Positions 54,932-62,466 of a stretch of DNA of 64,000 nucleotides are shown here, piece by piece (the stretch's first letter is position 1; each line of letters starts with the position of its first letter). Under the pieces are notes generated by a model. The model ran no database searches. It was given only the letters and a program-made list of their open reading frames with translations, and was not told where the DNA came from. Position numbers and translations under genes: made by a program. The stretch comes from Sphingobium arseniciresistens (GTDB lineage Bacteria; Pseudomonadota; Alphaproteobacteria; Sphingomonadales; Sphingomonadaceae), in NCBI GenBank assembly GCA_029167225.1, contig JARFNK010000001.1:1-64000 (forward strand), given 5' to 3'.

Positions 54932-55083
54932 CTGTCATAGCCATCATCGCGACCATCATTTTCATGTCATGGCGACACCATCATCAAAGCGATCGTGCGC
55001 AGCAAAATCGCTTTGAGAGAGCGCGGGCGCCGATGCTCGAACTTGAAAACGATGTTCGAGAAATTCGCTGTGATGCTGCTTGA
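54928..55083 (+). CDS. 51-residue membrane peptide
   Basis: An N-terminal membrane segment (MTVIAIIATIIFMSW) is followed by a charged helix (RFERARAPMLELENDVREIR). It starts in an ATGA overlap after GGAGG. Function unknown. Confidence 0.5.
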   Translation: MTVIAIIATIIFMSWRHHHQSDRAQQNRFERARAPMLELENDVREIRCDAA

Positions 55084-55429
55084 GATAGTCGCCGGGATGG
55101 TTGCGGCTGTAGTCCTAGCTGCAACCGCAGCTTTTGCTTGGCTATGCTGGCCATGGCGGCCAGCAACCTTGCAGCGCCTAGAAGCTGAGAAACAGCGACA
55201 TGCGAGAAAGCTGGCAGAATTCGAAGCGGTGGCCAACAGACCGCGAACGTTCGACCTCGAAAGCTGCGAGCGCGGCCGACACTGCCAAAACCGCGCTTGG
55301 GCTTGGTTGAACGCAGAAGACGTTGATTTTTTTGTATCCGACGCCTGGCACCCCGACACGGGGTGCCATGAATTCGTGACCATGGCGGACGAAGCGGACA
55401 CGGTGATGTTCAAGCTCCGCTGGCTGTGA
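55052..55429 (+). CDS. Membrane-anchored hypothetical protein
   Basis: The protein has 125 residues. A hydrophobic segment (about 8-32) is followed by a charged helix (RLEAEKQRHARKLAEFEAVA) and a soluble part with three Cys and Trp-rich segments. It overlaps the preceding gene in another frame; M at 55073 is an alternative start nearer the overlap end. Confidence 0.5.
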   Translation: MFEKFAVMLLEIVAGMVAAVVLAATAAFAWLCWPWRPATLQRLEAEKQRHARKLAEFEAVANRPRTFDLESCERGRHCQNRAWAWLNAEDVDFFVSDAWHPDTGCHEFVTMADEADTVMFKLRWL

Positions 55430-55500
55430 ACGACCGTTTTTGACAAGCTTTTCGCAAACTCGCCGATTTTGCGCATTTTACACAAAAGAGCAAAAAAAAT

Positions 55501-55525
55501 TGGCGTGACATAATTGTCTCCGCCA
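55501..55525. promoter_or_regulatory. Interrupted palindrome, operator candidate
   Basis: Arms TGGCG and GACA are mirrored by TGTC and CGCCA around TAAT. It sits about 30 bp upstream of a TATAAT element and between the early genes and the ncRNA candidate. Confidence 0.45.
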
Positions 55526-55568
55526 GTTTTCAATCACAAATCGATCATTTTATAACTATAATACGCAC

Positions 55569-55667
55569 AAAATAAGTAGTATTGCTCTCGAAGCGACCCG
55601 AGGGTTTGTCGTTGCAACGTCATCCCTCTCCTAGACCTGGCATTTTTCGATGCCAGGTCTTTTTTTA
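55569..55667 (+). ncRNA. Candidate small RNA with intrinsic terminator
   Basis: TATAAT (55557-55562) could start an RNA of about 100 nt that ends in a perfect terminator: GACCTGGCA (55634-55642), loop, TGCCAGGTC (55651-55659), then eight T. An internal ACCC-GA-GGGT hairpin and a CGTTGCAACG palindrome add structure. No reading frame of note is inside. A weak -35 is the main doubt. Confidence 0.4.
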
Positions 55668-55759
55668 TAGGATTAGATGATTTTGTGAAATTTACTTATG
55701 CCATCATGAATCAGCGATTAACATACTGGCAAAGAGGGCGGGGAATTTCCCGCCCTCTT

Positions 55760-55954
55760 TCATGTCAAAGCGGCAAGCCACCGATCGACATCACTCAACC
55801 GCCACCGGTTCGCGGTCCCGATTTTAAGGGGCGCCGGGAAACGCCCCTCCTTGCAAGCCTGCCATACCCATTTTCGGCCGAAGCCGATCTTTTCGCGCAC
55901 TTGCTTCTCAGTAATCAGCCTCTCTCCCAAATCATCATAAAAACATGCGGACAT
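55760..55954 (-). CDS. AlpA-family HTH regulator / excisionase-like protein
   Basis: The protein has 64 residues with a MerR/AlpA-type HTH: LITEKQVREKIGFGRKWVWQ followed by FPAPLKIGTANRWRLSDVDRWLAAL. AlpA proteins activate integrase or act as excisionases in P4-like elements. It is 32 nt downstream of the integrase on the same strand. Confidence 0.82.
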   Translation of the reverse strand: MSACFYDDLGERLITEKQVREKIGFGRKWVWQACKEGRFPAPLKIGTANRWRLSDVDRWLAALT

Positions 55955-55986
55955 AAATCATAAGGTCTTTCAAGCGTTATGCCTCA

Positions 55987-57291
55987 CTATGCCGCATTTG
56001 AATTGTGATTCTCAATATTAATCGATTGTTCTAGATCAACTATTCGCGAAATTTCCGCCTCCCACAACCCGAGAACGCGACGTTTTTCTGCCAGATAATC
56101 GTTCCTATCATATACGCCTTCGACACCCTTCATGACATGACTCAAAGACCGTTCGATGTGGTCTTTCGCCACCAGACGGTTGCCTTCAATATTGGTCATC
56201 GCGTTCATTATGGACGAAAAGGTCCGTCGAAAATCGTGCATGGTCCAGCGCTGGACCGTGCGCCCCTCTTTCTTGGCCAGCACATCGACCTTATCGCGGA
56301 TGCGTGCCGCCGCCTTTGAAAAGCCCGTGACCGCCTTCTTTCCGTCTGTCGTGGGAAACAAGAATTTGGAGGTCGTCGCCTTCAGCCGTCGCTCGACAAT
56401 CGCGGCTGCCAACGTTCCAAGGCCGACACGAAAATCAACGCCGTTCTTCATTCGAACAGCCGCGATATCGAGGGTTTGGTCTACAAGGTTGAACTCCCCT
56501 CGCTCAAGGCCAAAGACTTCCTGGCGCCGGAGCGCCGTCAGCAGGTCGAGCCGATATGCATCGCGCCAAATTGGGCTTTCGCTTTCGAGCGCGCGCCAAA
56601 TCCAGCGAATTTCATCCTTAGATAACACCCGCGTCCGCGCCGCTACCTTACCCTTTGGCAGGTCTTCGGCCGGATTGACCATGAGGCCTGTCAGCCGCTT
56701 GTTGGCCTTTGCCCATTTGAAGAACGCTTTCATGTATGCGGTGATAGTGTCCGCGCCTGCTTCGGACTCTTCGCGATATGGTTCGATGACATCGAGGAGG
56801 GCGTCTTCGGTAACATCGGCAATGTGAACGCCTCCGAGCAAATTCGCAAAATACTTCGTCCAAATGCGCTTCTTTTCAGCCAGCGTGGACGCCTTGTTTG
56901 AGCGTTTGCCGTGGAGGTTGGTCCCCGTTTCGAGCTTGCCGATATATGCATCGAATGCATCCTGACATGTCATTCCCGACCGCTCCGCTGGCTCTGCTAC
57001 GACAGCGTCACCCGCTCCATGCTCGACATAGACATCAACGCCTTCGTCGCGATCCGTCTGAATGACCGCCGCTTTCGCCCTTGCTTCGCTCAGCCCGACA
57101 TTTGGAAAACTGCCGATGGTGAGGGTCTTCACTGTGCCGTTTTGACGGACCTGACAGACCCAAGTTTTCGATTTCTTCGTAACCTTCAAAACCAGGCTGT
57201 TGCCAGCCGGGTCTTTCAGTCGAAGCGGCTTCTCGCCCTTATATTTTAGCCCCAGAATAGCCTTGTGGTTCCACGTTTTAAGCACCTTCAT
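55987..57291 (-). CDS. int: Tyrosine integrase, P4-type (DUF4102 arm-binding domain)
   Basis: The protein has 434 residues. The N-terminal arm-binding domain reads GEKPLRLKDPAGNSLVLKVT. Catalytic residues are Arg in LLTALRRQEVFGL, His-x-x-Arg in MHDFRRTFSS, a later His in LSHVMKGVEG and Tyr in GVYDRNDYL. It integrates prophage 1 at the adjacent tRNA-Arg 3' end. The 57292-57487 stretch between gene and attR holds the right arm sites and no gene. Confidence 0.93.
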   Translation of the reverse strand: MKVLKTWNHKAILGLKYKGEKPLRLKDPAGNSLVLKVTKKSKTWVCQVRQNGTVKTLTIGSFPNVGLSEARAKAAVIQTDRDEGVDVYVEHGAGDAVVAEPAERSGMTCQDAFDAYIGKLETGTNLHGKRSNKASTLAEKKRIWTKYFANLLGGVHIADVTEDALLDVIEPYREESEAGADTITAYMKAFFKWAKANKRLTGLMVNPAEDLPKGKVAARTRVLSKDEIRWIWRALESESPIWRDAYRLDLLTALRRQEVFGLERGEFNLVDQTLDIAAVRMKNGVDFRVGLGTLAAAIVERRLKATTSKFLFPTTDGKKAVTGFSKAAARIRDKVDVLAKKEGRTVQRWTMHDFRRTFSSIMNAMTNIEGNRLVAKDHIERSLSHVMKGVEGVYDRNDYLAEKRRVLGLWEAEISRIVDLEQSINIENHNSNAA

Positions 57292-57401
57292 CGTCCCATT
57301 GGTGATGAAGCCAGCATACAGGAGAGGCTATGCGCATTGCATTATTCATGTGCACAGCCCGCCCATTTTGTGTCTGGTTGTGACCTGCTGTGACTGCATT
57401 T

Positions 57402-57421
57402 GTATGCTAGAATGTATGCTA
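57402..57421. repeat. Right integrase arm-type sites
   Basis: GTATGCTA at 57402-57409 and 57414-57421 repeats the pair seen at the left end (26970-26987). It lies about 70 bp from the attR core. Confidence 0.5.
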
Positions 57422-57487
57422 CGCGCAAAAATCTCCCTAAGCTCGCTTCGCGACCTTTGGATAACCTACTGATTTTATGGGAAAATC

Positions 57488-57534
57488 TGGTGCACCCGAC
57501 GGGATTCGAACCCATGGCCCTCAGATTAGGAATC
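57488..57534. repeat. attR core of prophage 1 (47-bp direct repeat)
   Basis: Identical to 26805-26851. It forms nucleotides 31-77 of the intact tRNA-Arg gene, so integration restored a functional tRNA. Confidence 0.9.
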
Positions 57535-57564
57535 TGATGCTCTATCCTGCTGAGCTACGGGTGC
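57488..57564 (-). tRNA. tRNA-Arg (anticodon CCT)
   Basis: A 77-nt cloverleaf including encoded CCA. The acceptor arms GCACCCG/CGGGTGC pair perfectly, the anticodon stem is TCAGA/TCTGA with loop TTCCTAA (anticodon CCT), and the T loop is TTCGAAT. It reads AGG codons. Its 3' half is supplied by prophage 1. Confidence 0.95.
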
Positions 57565-57595
57565 TCCGATGAAAGTCCAGGACTTCTGGGCATTT

Positions 57596-57624
57596 CCGAT
57601 AAGGGGCGGCGCGATGCACGTCAA
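57596..57624 (-). promoter_or_regulatory. Putative tRNA-Arg promoter
   Basis: On the minus strand TTGACG (57619-57624) and TATCGG (57596-57601) are 17 nt apart, placing transcription start about 25 nt before the tRNA. Confidence 0.45.
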
Positions 57625-57700
57625 CCAACATCGGAACAGAGCGGCAACCTCAGGCACATTCGGGCACACTGCGGTCACAATCCCCGGCACATTGACGGCA

Positions 57701-57740
57701 GCGTTCAATGCGGCGAATCACCCTTCCCCGCATTGAACGC
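57701..57740. repeat. 13-bp perfect inverted repeat at the end of prophage 2 lysis genes
   Basis: GCGTTCAATGCGG and CCGCATTGAACGC flank a 14-nt loop that contains the spanin stop codon. It probably stabilises or terminates the lysis transcript; no T run is present. Confidence 0.5.
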
Positions 57741-58001
57741 CTCCACCTTCGCCCGCGCAGCGTTGTAGGCATTCACCACGCCGGCATGGCGCACCTGGCA
57801 TTCCAGATAGTCAGGGATGTCCTGCGTCATCGCCGTCACCAGCTGGCCCAGAGCCGGCCCCGGTATCGGCTGCAGATTTGGGCAGGGTGCAGACAATTCC
57901 GCCGGCAGCGGTGGCGGCACAGGCGCTTGCCGCTCTGGCGGCATTGATGGCGTCGAGCAGCTGCACAGACACGCCAGCAGCAGGATCGGAATAGCGCGCA
58001 T
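57705..58001 (-). CDS. Outer-membrane spanin lipoprotein (Rz1-like)
   Basis: The protein has 98 residues. The lipoprotein signal MRAIPILLLACLCSC carries the lipidated Cys, followed by a Pro-rich linker (PSMPPERQAPVPPPLPAEL). It overlaps the Rz-like gene in another frame, the classic nested spanin arrangement. It fuses inner and outer membranes at the last lysis step. Confidence 0.75.
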   Translation of the reverse strand: MRAIPILLLACLCSCSTPSMPPERQAPVPPPLPAELSAPCPNLQPIPGPALGQLVTAMTQDIPDYLECQVRHAGVVNAYNAARAKVEAFNAGKGDSPH

Positions 58002-58287
58002 TGCTTGCGATCTCCTTCGTCAATGTGGGTTGCACGATGGTGCGATTGATCTGCCTGATGCCGGCGACCTGGTCGCCGACGGTCCGGCCGATCGCCGCGA
58101 TCTCCGCCGCCATCGCCGCCTCGCTGTCCCGGCGCGCACGCACGATCATGGTGGCCGTCACCATGCGCTCATAGGCAGCATCCTTCCTCGCCCGCGCATA
58201 GCCACGATGGTCGATCCACCAGATCGCACCCAGCACGGCCGCGACGACCAGGACGTGCGGCAGGATACGGATAAGCCATGCCGGCAT
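57811..58287 (-). CDS. Inner-membrane spanin (Rz-like)
   Basis: The protein has 158 residues. One N-terminal membrane anchor (ILPHVLVVAAVLGAIWWI) is followed by a long charged/Ala-rich coiled coil (ARARKDAAYERMVTATMIVR). Rz1 is nested in its 3' half. The start overlaps the preceding stop (TGATG). Confidence 0.72.
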   Translation of the reverse strand: MPAWLIRILPHVLVVAAVLGAIWWIDHRGYARARKDAAYERMVTATMIVRARRDSEAAMAAEIAAIGRTVGDQVAGIRQINRTIVQPTLTKEIASNARYSDPAAGVSVQLLDAINAARAASACAATAAGGIVCTLPKSAADTGAGSGPAGDGDDAGHP

Positions 58288-58598
58288 CAGTCGAACTCCT
58301 CATCCCAGCGGGGTATCGGCACGGTCCTGCCGGCGAATGCATGGGTACAGTCGCCCAGGAATTCGATCTGGCCGGATCGCACGAATGAATGGCATGTGGG
58401 AAACGCCGGCACATGATACGGCCCAGGGCCATTGGCGAGGACCGAAGGGCTAAAGGTAGGCGCTTCGGCATTGCCATCCCAGCTCCACTGTGGGCGCTCA
58501 GCCACATCGACATTAATAATGTGCCAGTTCCTGCAACCTGGACAGCCGAATACCAAACTGCCTTCACTGCGCGCGAGCACCGGTGAAAGTTCTTTCAT
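58287..58598 (-). CDS. Small phage protein with CxxC motif
   Basis: The protein has 103 residues. VFGCPGCRNWHII carries a CxxC pair, and the middle has WSWDGNAEAPTFSPS and CHSFVRSGQIEFLGDCTH. Proteins of this pattern are common beside phage lysis genes and are often misnamed ammonia monooxygenase. A metal site is likely; function unknown. ATGA overlap with the upstream gene. Confidence 0.6.
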   Translation of the reverse strand: MKELSPVLARSEGSLVFGCPGCRNWHIINVDVAERPQWSWDGNAEAPTFSPSVLANGPGPYHVPAFPTCHSFVRSGQIEFLGDCTHAFAGRTVPIPRWDEEFD

Positions 58599-58939
58599 GT
58601 CGGATCCTTCGTCACTGTCACCTGATCACCGTCGCGAATCGGCGCGGGCGCGTCATCCCCGCCGCCGGTCGCGCCGAAGCCCGATCCGCCGGGCAGGTCG
58701 ACCCGAAAGCTCTTAAGCGCCACCACCATCGCAAAGCCCAGCGACGGCACGCCCAGCAGCAACAGCGCCCCATAGGCGAAATAGGCGAGCGGCCAGATCT
58801 GCATCAGCCGTTCGGACATCCGCACCAGATAGGTCAGGCTGCGCCAGCTCAGGATGAAGGCGCCCGCCCCGGCCACCGCCAGCAGGCACAGCGCCACCAT
58901 CATCCGCCAGTCCCGCGGCGGCCAGCCGGGCGGGATCAT
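58595..58939 (-). CDS. Two-span membrane protein, holin candidate
   Basis: The protein has 114 residues starting MIPPGWPPRDWRMMVALCLL, with membrane segments at about 12-30 and 52-75. It lies between endolysin and spanins, so a holin or lysis accessory is likely. ATG 58939 overlaps the endolysin stop by ATGA. Confidence 0.6.
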   Translation of the reverse strand: MIPPGWPPRDWRMMVALCLLAVAGAGAFILSWRSLTYLVRMSERLMQIWPLAYFAYGALLLLGVPSLGFAMVVALKSFRVDLPGGSGFGATGGGDDAPAPIRDGDQVTVTKDPT

Positions 58940-59451
58940 GCCTCGTTCCGCGACACCGGCACGCCACCGGCCGTCAGTTGCACGGGCTTGCCGTAGACCG
59001 GCCACCCGATCGGCCAGCGCCGCGCGATGCAGCGGCCTTTCTCGATCCGCATGATGGTGACGGCGTCGCCCTGGTTGCCGCCCAGCACATGGTAGCAGCT
59101 GGCGTCCTCACCCACATAGAAGGCGACATGCCCGCCGCCGGCACGCTCGAACACCAGGATCGCGCCGGGCGAAAGCCGTTCGGCCGCAAGATTGGCGCCC
59201 CACGTCGCCCAGGCCGATGCCCGCACGCCCACCTTCATCAAGCCCAGGTCGACGCCGGCTTCCTTCAGGCACGCACAGACGAACAGCCCGCACCACGGTA
59301 CGCTGTCCGCATTGTAGAGAATGCCCAGTATCCTGACGCCGATCGCCTTCGCCCACCCCATGATGGTCGCGCTGTTGCCGGCGCCGGGCACTTCGCGCGT
59401 GCCCACCTTCTTCCGCGCGGCCATCAGCCACGCAGGTTCGATCATGTTCAT
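58936..59451 (-). CDS. Endolysin-like peptidase, TIGR02594 type
   Basis: The protein has 171 residues, NlpC/P60-like. Cys lies in SVPWCGLFVCACLKEAG, His in GGGHVAFYVGE, and a polar partner in GGNQGDAVT, giving a cysteine-protease-like triad that would cut peptidoglycan peptides or amides. The start at 59451 follows GGAG; a terminator lies just upstream, so it has its own transcript or depends on read-through. Confidence 0.75.
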   Translation of the reverse strand: MNMIEPAWLMAARKKVGTREVPGAGNSATIMGWAKAIGVRILGILYNADSVPWCGLFVCACLKEAGVDLGLMKVGVRASAWATWGANLAAERLSPGAILVFERAGGGHVAFYVGEDASCYHVLGGNQGDAVTIMRIEKGRCIARRWPIGWPVYGKPVQLTAGGVPVSRNEA

Positions 59452-59464
59452 GATGCACTCCATG

Positions 59465-59488
59465 AAAAAGGGGCGCCGAAGCGCCCCC
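59465..59488 (-). terminator. Intrinsic terminator downstream of SGNH copy 3
   Basis: On the minus strand GGGGCGC-TTCG-GCGCCCC is followed by TTTTT. It nearly matches the hairpin at 60800-60820 on the other side of the gene. Confidence 0.7.
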
Positions 59489-59495
59489 ATGTTAT

Positions 59496-60785
59496 TCAGA
59501 TCCCAAACCCGGAAGGCCGAACATTTCCGCTATCCTGAATGAGCTTGTTTCCGGCATAGCCCGCATGCGTCCCATCAGGCGTCAATGCGGAACCAGACGC
59601 ACCGATAATGCCGGATGCCGTCAAGCAGCCCCAATACCCGCCACCGCGAGTAAGAGCGCCCGCCGCATTCGTCTCAACCAGGTCCGCGATTTCCCAGCAC
59701 GTCGCAACCCCGGCGATACCCGCACGACGACGCGTGTTCTCCGTGATGCGATCCGCGTTACGGGTGGCGTCCGAAATGGTCTGGTTGGCAGTCGTCACCC
59801 ATGAGTCCGTAGAAGTCGTCTGCGGCTCCATGGTGGCCGTAATGACGGTCTTTCCCGCCGGGAGGGAAGCGAGCGCGGTGCCAAAGATCGTAGCAACGTT
59901 CGCCGCGCCGGTACTCAGGTCGTTGAACCCAAGCTCAAGAACGATATGCGAGCATAGGCCAGCGAGGTATCTCCGCTGCGCACTGGACGTATTGAAATCC
60001 AGCAGGCGGGCCGAGCTTACCGAAAGGTTGAGCACCGCATGGCGATCTCCGATAGACCGCACGATATTGCCAGTGTCTCGGTCCTTGCTGGACAAGCGGT
60101 CGGCCGCACCAAAGCTGCGGCTATCCCCGATCACGGCATAGGTGGCCCGCTTCGTGGGGCCAAGGATAGCGCAGGGACCGTACCAGATGTTCGTTGCGCC
60201 AGCAGAATTATACACCGGCGCGGCAGTCTGTGTCAGGTCGGTAGCGAGTGCAGTGGTGTAGAAATGGCTCTTGCCGGGAGACATCTGCGCGCCATCCAGC
60301 GTCAGCGACTGAGTATAGATCGTGCCTGCGCTGCACTCCCGGTAGATCCGAACGAAGATCTGTGCGCCTCGCGGGGCCGTTACGTTCAGCCGGTCGGATC
60401 GCAGCGTTCCGCCATCTGGCACGGTGCCCTGCACGTTCCCACCGAAAGTCGCGATAGCGGCTATCGTTCCTTCAGGGTATTCGATCGATGCGGTGACGGT
60501 AGCCGCCGCGCCAGGGCCGGTGTCGCCAAGCGGCGCGCCGACATTGACCACCCAGTTAGGGATTTCAATGTACATTTCGCCATTGACGTTCTCGCGCAAA
60601 AAATGGCCCGTGCGAGACATCTGCTTGGTCTGACCGGCATTTTTTGTGCTGGGGATAAAGCATCCGTTTGAGACCGGCCCGATATATGATTGGCTCCGTC
60701 CAGCCAAGCCAAGACCGGCCATCAGGTCGTCAAAGTCCTCACCGACATCGTCGCTCGCGACCGTCACATATGTCTTCTGTGCCAT
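59496..60785 (-). CDS. SGNH-family hydrolase of prophage 2 (copy 3)
   Basis: The protein has 429 residues. The N-terminal 190 residues are beta-rich. Block I is YAVIGDSRSFGAADRL, block III LELGFNDLSTG, and block V TPDGTHAG (Asp and His). It is probably a surface carbohydrate esterase. Two near-identical terminators flank it, which isolates its expression and suggests a self-contained cassette. Confidence 0.75.
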   Translation of the reverse strand: MAQKTYVTVASDDVGEDFDDLMAGLGLAGRSQSYIGPVSNGCFIPSTKNAGQTKQMSRTGHFLRENVNGEMYIEIPNWVVNVGAPLGDTGPGAAATVTASIEYPEGTIAAIATFGGNVQGTVPDGGTLRSDRLNVTAPRGAQIFVRIYRECSAGTIYTQSLTLDGAQMSPGKSHFYTTALATDLTQTAAPVYNSAGATNIWYGPCAILGPTKRATYAVIGDSRSFGAADRLSSKDRDTGNIVRSIGDRHAVLNLSVSSARLLDFNTSSAQRRYLAGLCSHIVLELGFNDLSTGAANVATIFGTALASLPAGKTVITATMEPQTTSTDSWVTTANQTISDATRNADRITENTRRRAGIAGVATCWEIADLVETNAAGALTRGGGYWGCLTASGIIGASGSALTPDGTHAGYAGNKLIQDSGNVRPSGFGI

Positions 60786-60799
60786 CTTACACTCCCACG

Positions 60800-60820
60800 A
60801 AAAAGGGCGCCGAAGCGCCC
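60800..60820 (-). terminator. Intrinsic terminator upstream of SGNH copy 3
   Basis: On the minus strand GGGCGC-TTCG-GCGCCC is followed by TTTTT, ending about 15 nt before the SGNH start codon. Confidence 0.68.
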
Positions 60821-60860
60821 GCCATTGTCACCAATCGAACTTCACTCTCGCGCCGGGCGG

Positions 60861-61289
60861 CTACCCGCCGGCCTGCTGCGCCCGATCCAGGGCCGCCTCC
60901 GCCCTTGCCGCGGCGATCTCGAAATCATCGGGGAAGGCCAGCGCCAATATGCGGTCGGCCTCCGCCAGCGCCCTGTGCTGCGGATCGATGCGGATCAGCG
61001 CGGCGGCCAGGTGATTGAAGGCCCTGCGCATCGCCATGTTTTGCTGCTCCACCTTCTCCAGGCGGCTCTGCGCATCGGCCAGCTGGCGCCGGATCGTCTC
61101 GCGGATCTCCTTCCATTGCTGGTCGGCCCGCTCCTCCTGTACGTCCAGGCGGGCCGCCCGCCGCTCCGACCATTGCGTCAGCCAATTGATCAGCCAGCGC
61201 AGCCCATACAGCCCGCCGCCAAGCCCGGTCGCCCCCGCCGCCACCTGCACCGCGTCTTCGAACAGTTTTCCTTCAGGCATCGGCCGCAC
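60861..61289 (-). CDS. Small phage membrane protein with coiled coil
   Basis: The protein has up to 142 residues; the likely start is MPEGKLFED at 61280. One N-terminal hydrophobic segment (GATGLGGGLYGLRWLINWL) is followed by an Arg/Glu-rich coiled coil (about 40-90). No named domain. Its place before the hydrolase and lysis genes fits an accessory membrane role. Confidence 0.5.
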   Translation of the reverse strand: MRPMPEGKLFEDAVQVAAGATGLGGGLYGLRWLINWLTQWSERRAARLDVQEERADQQWKEIRETIRRQLADAQSRLEKVEQQNMAMRRAFNHLAAALIRIDPQHRALAEADRILALAFPDDFEIAAARAEAALDRAQQAGG

Positions 61290-61308
61290 CTATGTTCAAG
61301 TCTTTGGA

Positions 61309-61629
61309 TCAGGCGGCGCCCTTAAGGTTCGCAAGCACCGTGATCGCCGCATTGACGTGCGCGAAGATCCGGTCGTCGCTGGGCACCTGCAGCGCCTTCA
61401 GGCCGTCCAGCACTTCGGCATAAGCGTCGCCATTCACCAGTGCCCGCACGGGCGCCCGCTTGGCTTCCTCGTCGGCCTGTTTCTGCGCCAGCTGCGCGCT
61501 GCGATAGGCCGCCAGCTGGCGCTCCATCGCGGCGGCCCGATCCTCGGTAAGGGGTTGCTCTGCAATGATCAGGTCGCCGTCGACCTTATGGCTGCCGGAG
61601 ATGGTGGTGGTGATGATTTCATCGGCCAT
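61309..61629 (-). CDS. Hypothetical phage protein
   Basis: The protein has 106 residues starting MADEIITTTISGSHKVDGDL, soluble and helical. AAAGGACC precedes ATG 61629. No domain recognised. Confidence 0.5.
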   Translation of the reverse strand: MADEIITTTISGSHKVDGDLIIAEQPLTEDRAAAMERQLAAYRSAQLAQKQADEEAKRAPVRALVNGDAYAEVLDGLKALQVPSDDRIFAHVNAAITVLANLKGAA

Positions 61630-61640
61630 GATCGGTCCTT

Positions 61641-61949
61641 TCAGCAAAGCGGCGTGAAGACGGGGATGGACGTGGGCAGACCCTCGCTGGTCCGCAGGTT
61701 GCCGCGATAGGGCTCCATCGGCTGCTCGGTAACGATGCGGACCTTGTACCCCTCCCGACGCGCCTTCCGCGCTGCCTTCTGCGCCTCGAACTGCGCAATC
61801 TTCACACGCGCCCGCCCGAAGGCGTCGTTCGGACAGATCGTGTCCGGCATGACATAGATGGTCAGCGTCTTGGGTGCGTCGGCCAGTGCCGGCATGGCAA
61901 ACAGGAACGGCAAGGCGCCCAGCAGTATAGCCAGGTGTCGCATAGTCAT
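61641..61949 (-). CDS. Exported hypothetical phage protein
   Basis: The protein has 102 residues. The signal peptide (RHLAILLGALPFLFAMPALA) is clear; the mature part is basic, with two Cys (one at the C-terminus). It lies 31 nt downstream of the 61981-62466 gene. Function unknown. Confidence 0.55.
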   Translation of the reverse strand: MTMRHLAILLGALPFLFAMPALADAPKTLTIYVMPDTICPNDAFGRARVKIAQFEAQKAARKARREGYKVRIVTEQPMEPYRGNLRTSEGLPTSIPVFTPLC

Positions 61950-61980
61950 TCTCCCTTGATGTCAGGTGGTGCTGCCCGCC

Positions 61981-62466
61981 CTATGCGGACCAGTTCACTT
62001 GCGCTGCGGCCAGGATCGCTGCGAACCCTTCGGCGGCGCGGATGCCGGCCTTGGTCGCCTGCCGCTTGCCCTCGATGCTGGCGAAGGCGGCCGCCCATGC
62101 CGCATGCTGCTCGGCCACGGCGGCGCGGATAATGGCTTCATCGACGCCCGTGGCGGCGGCTTCGGCCCCGATCAGATTGGTACCGGTGGATCCTTCCAGC
62201 TCCGCCGCCTTCAGTGCCTGCGCCTCTGTTCGTACCGGATAATGTATCACCGCCTCCGCATCGATGCGGGCGCAATAAGAATCCCGAATAGCAGACCAGT
62301 TTACCGCGCCGCCATCATAGGCCTCCTGCGGCACGATAATGATACCCGTGCCCTCCATAAGCACTTGCGCCGCCGCATGCCCTTCCGGGCCTGAACCGGG
62401 CCAGCGGATCATTCCGGTCTCAAGATCGTAGATCAGATGATATTCGGTCATCGCCATACCCATCAT
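61981..62466 (-). CDS. Tail-fibre-associated hypothetical protein
   Basis: The protein has 161 residues; the start may be MTEYHLIYDLETGM rather than the first ATG. The N-terminal part is like small fibre-accessory proteins, and the C-terminal half is an Ala-rich helix. It overlaps the fibre gene stop by ATGA, so it is probably a fibre chaperone or cap. Confidence 0.5.
   Translation of the reverse strand: MMGMAMTEYHLIYDLETGMIRWPGSGPEGHAAAQVLMEGTGIIIVPQEAYDGGAVNWSAIRDSYCARIDAEAVIHYPVRTEAQALKAAELEGSTGTNLIGAEAAATGVDEAIIRAAVAEQHAAWAAAFASIEGKRQATKAGIRAAEGFAAILAAAQVNWSA

Larger units (their letters stand above)
26805..57534. mobile_element. Prophage 1, integrated in tRNA-Arg(CCT), probably defective
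   Basis: A region of about 30.7 kb bounded by a perfect 47-bp repeat, with a tyrosine integrase at the right end. It contains terminase, portal, tail/fibre, lysis, replication and AlpA genes. Base composition is visibly lower in GC than either flank. No major capsid, scaffold/protease, tail-tube or connector gene was found between portal and tail genes. A MuF/tape-measure chimera occupies that position, consistent with an internal deletion. A satellite lifestyle is possible but less likely, because terminase and portal are present. Confidence 0.88.

Noticed and set aside
57526-57708. Small minus-strand ORF ending APVAQQDRASDS
   Set aside because: It reads through the tRNA-Arg gene and is a familiar annotation artefact.
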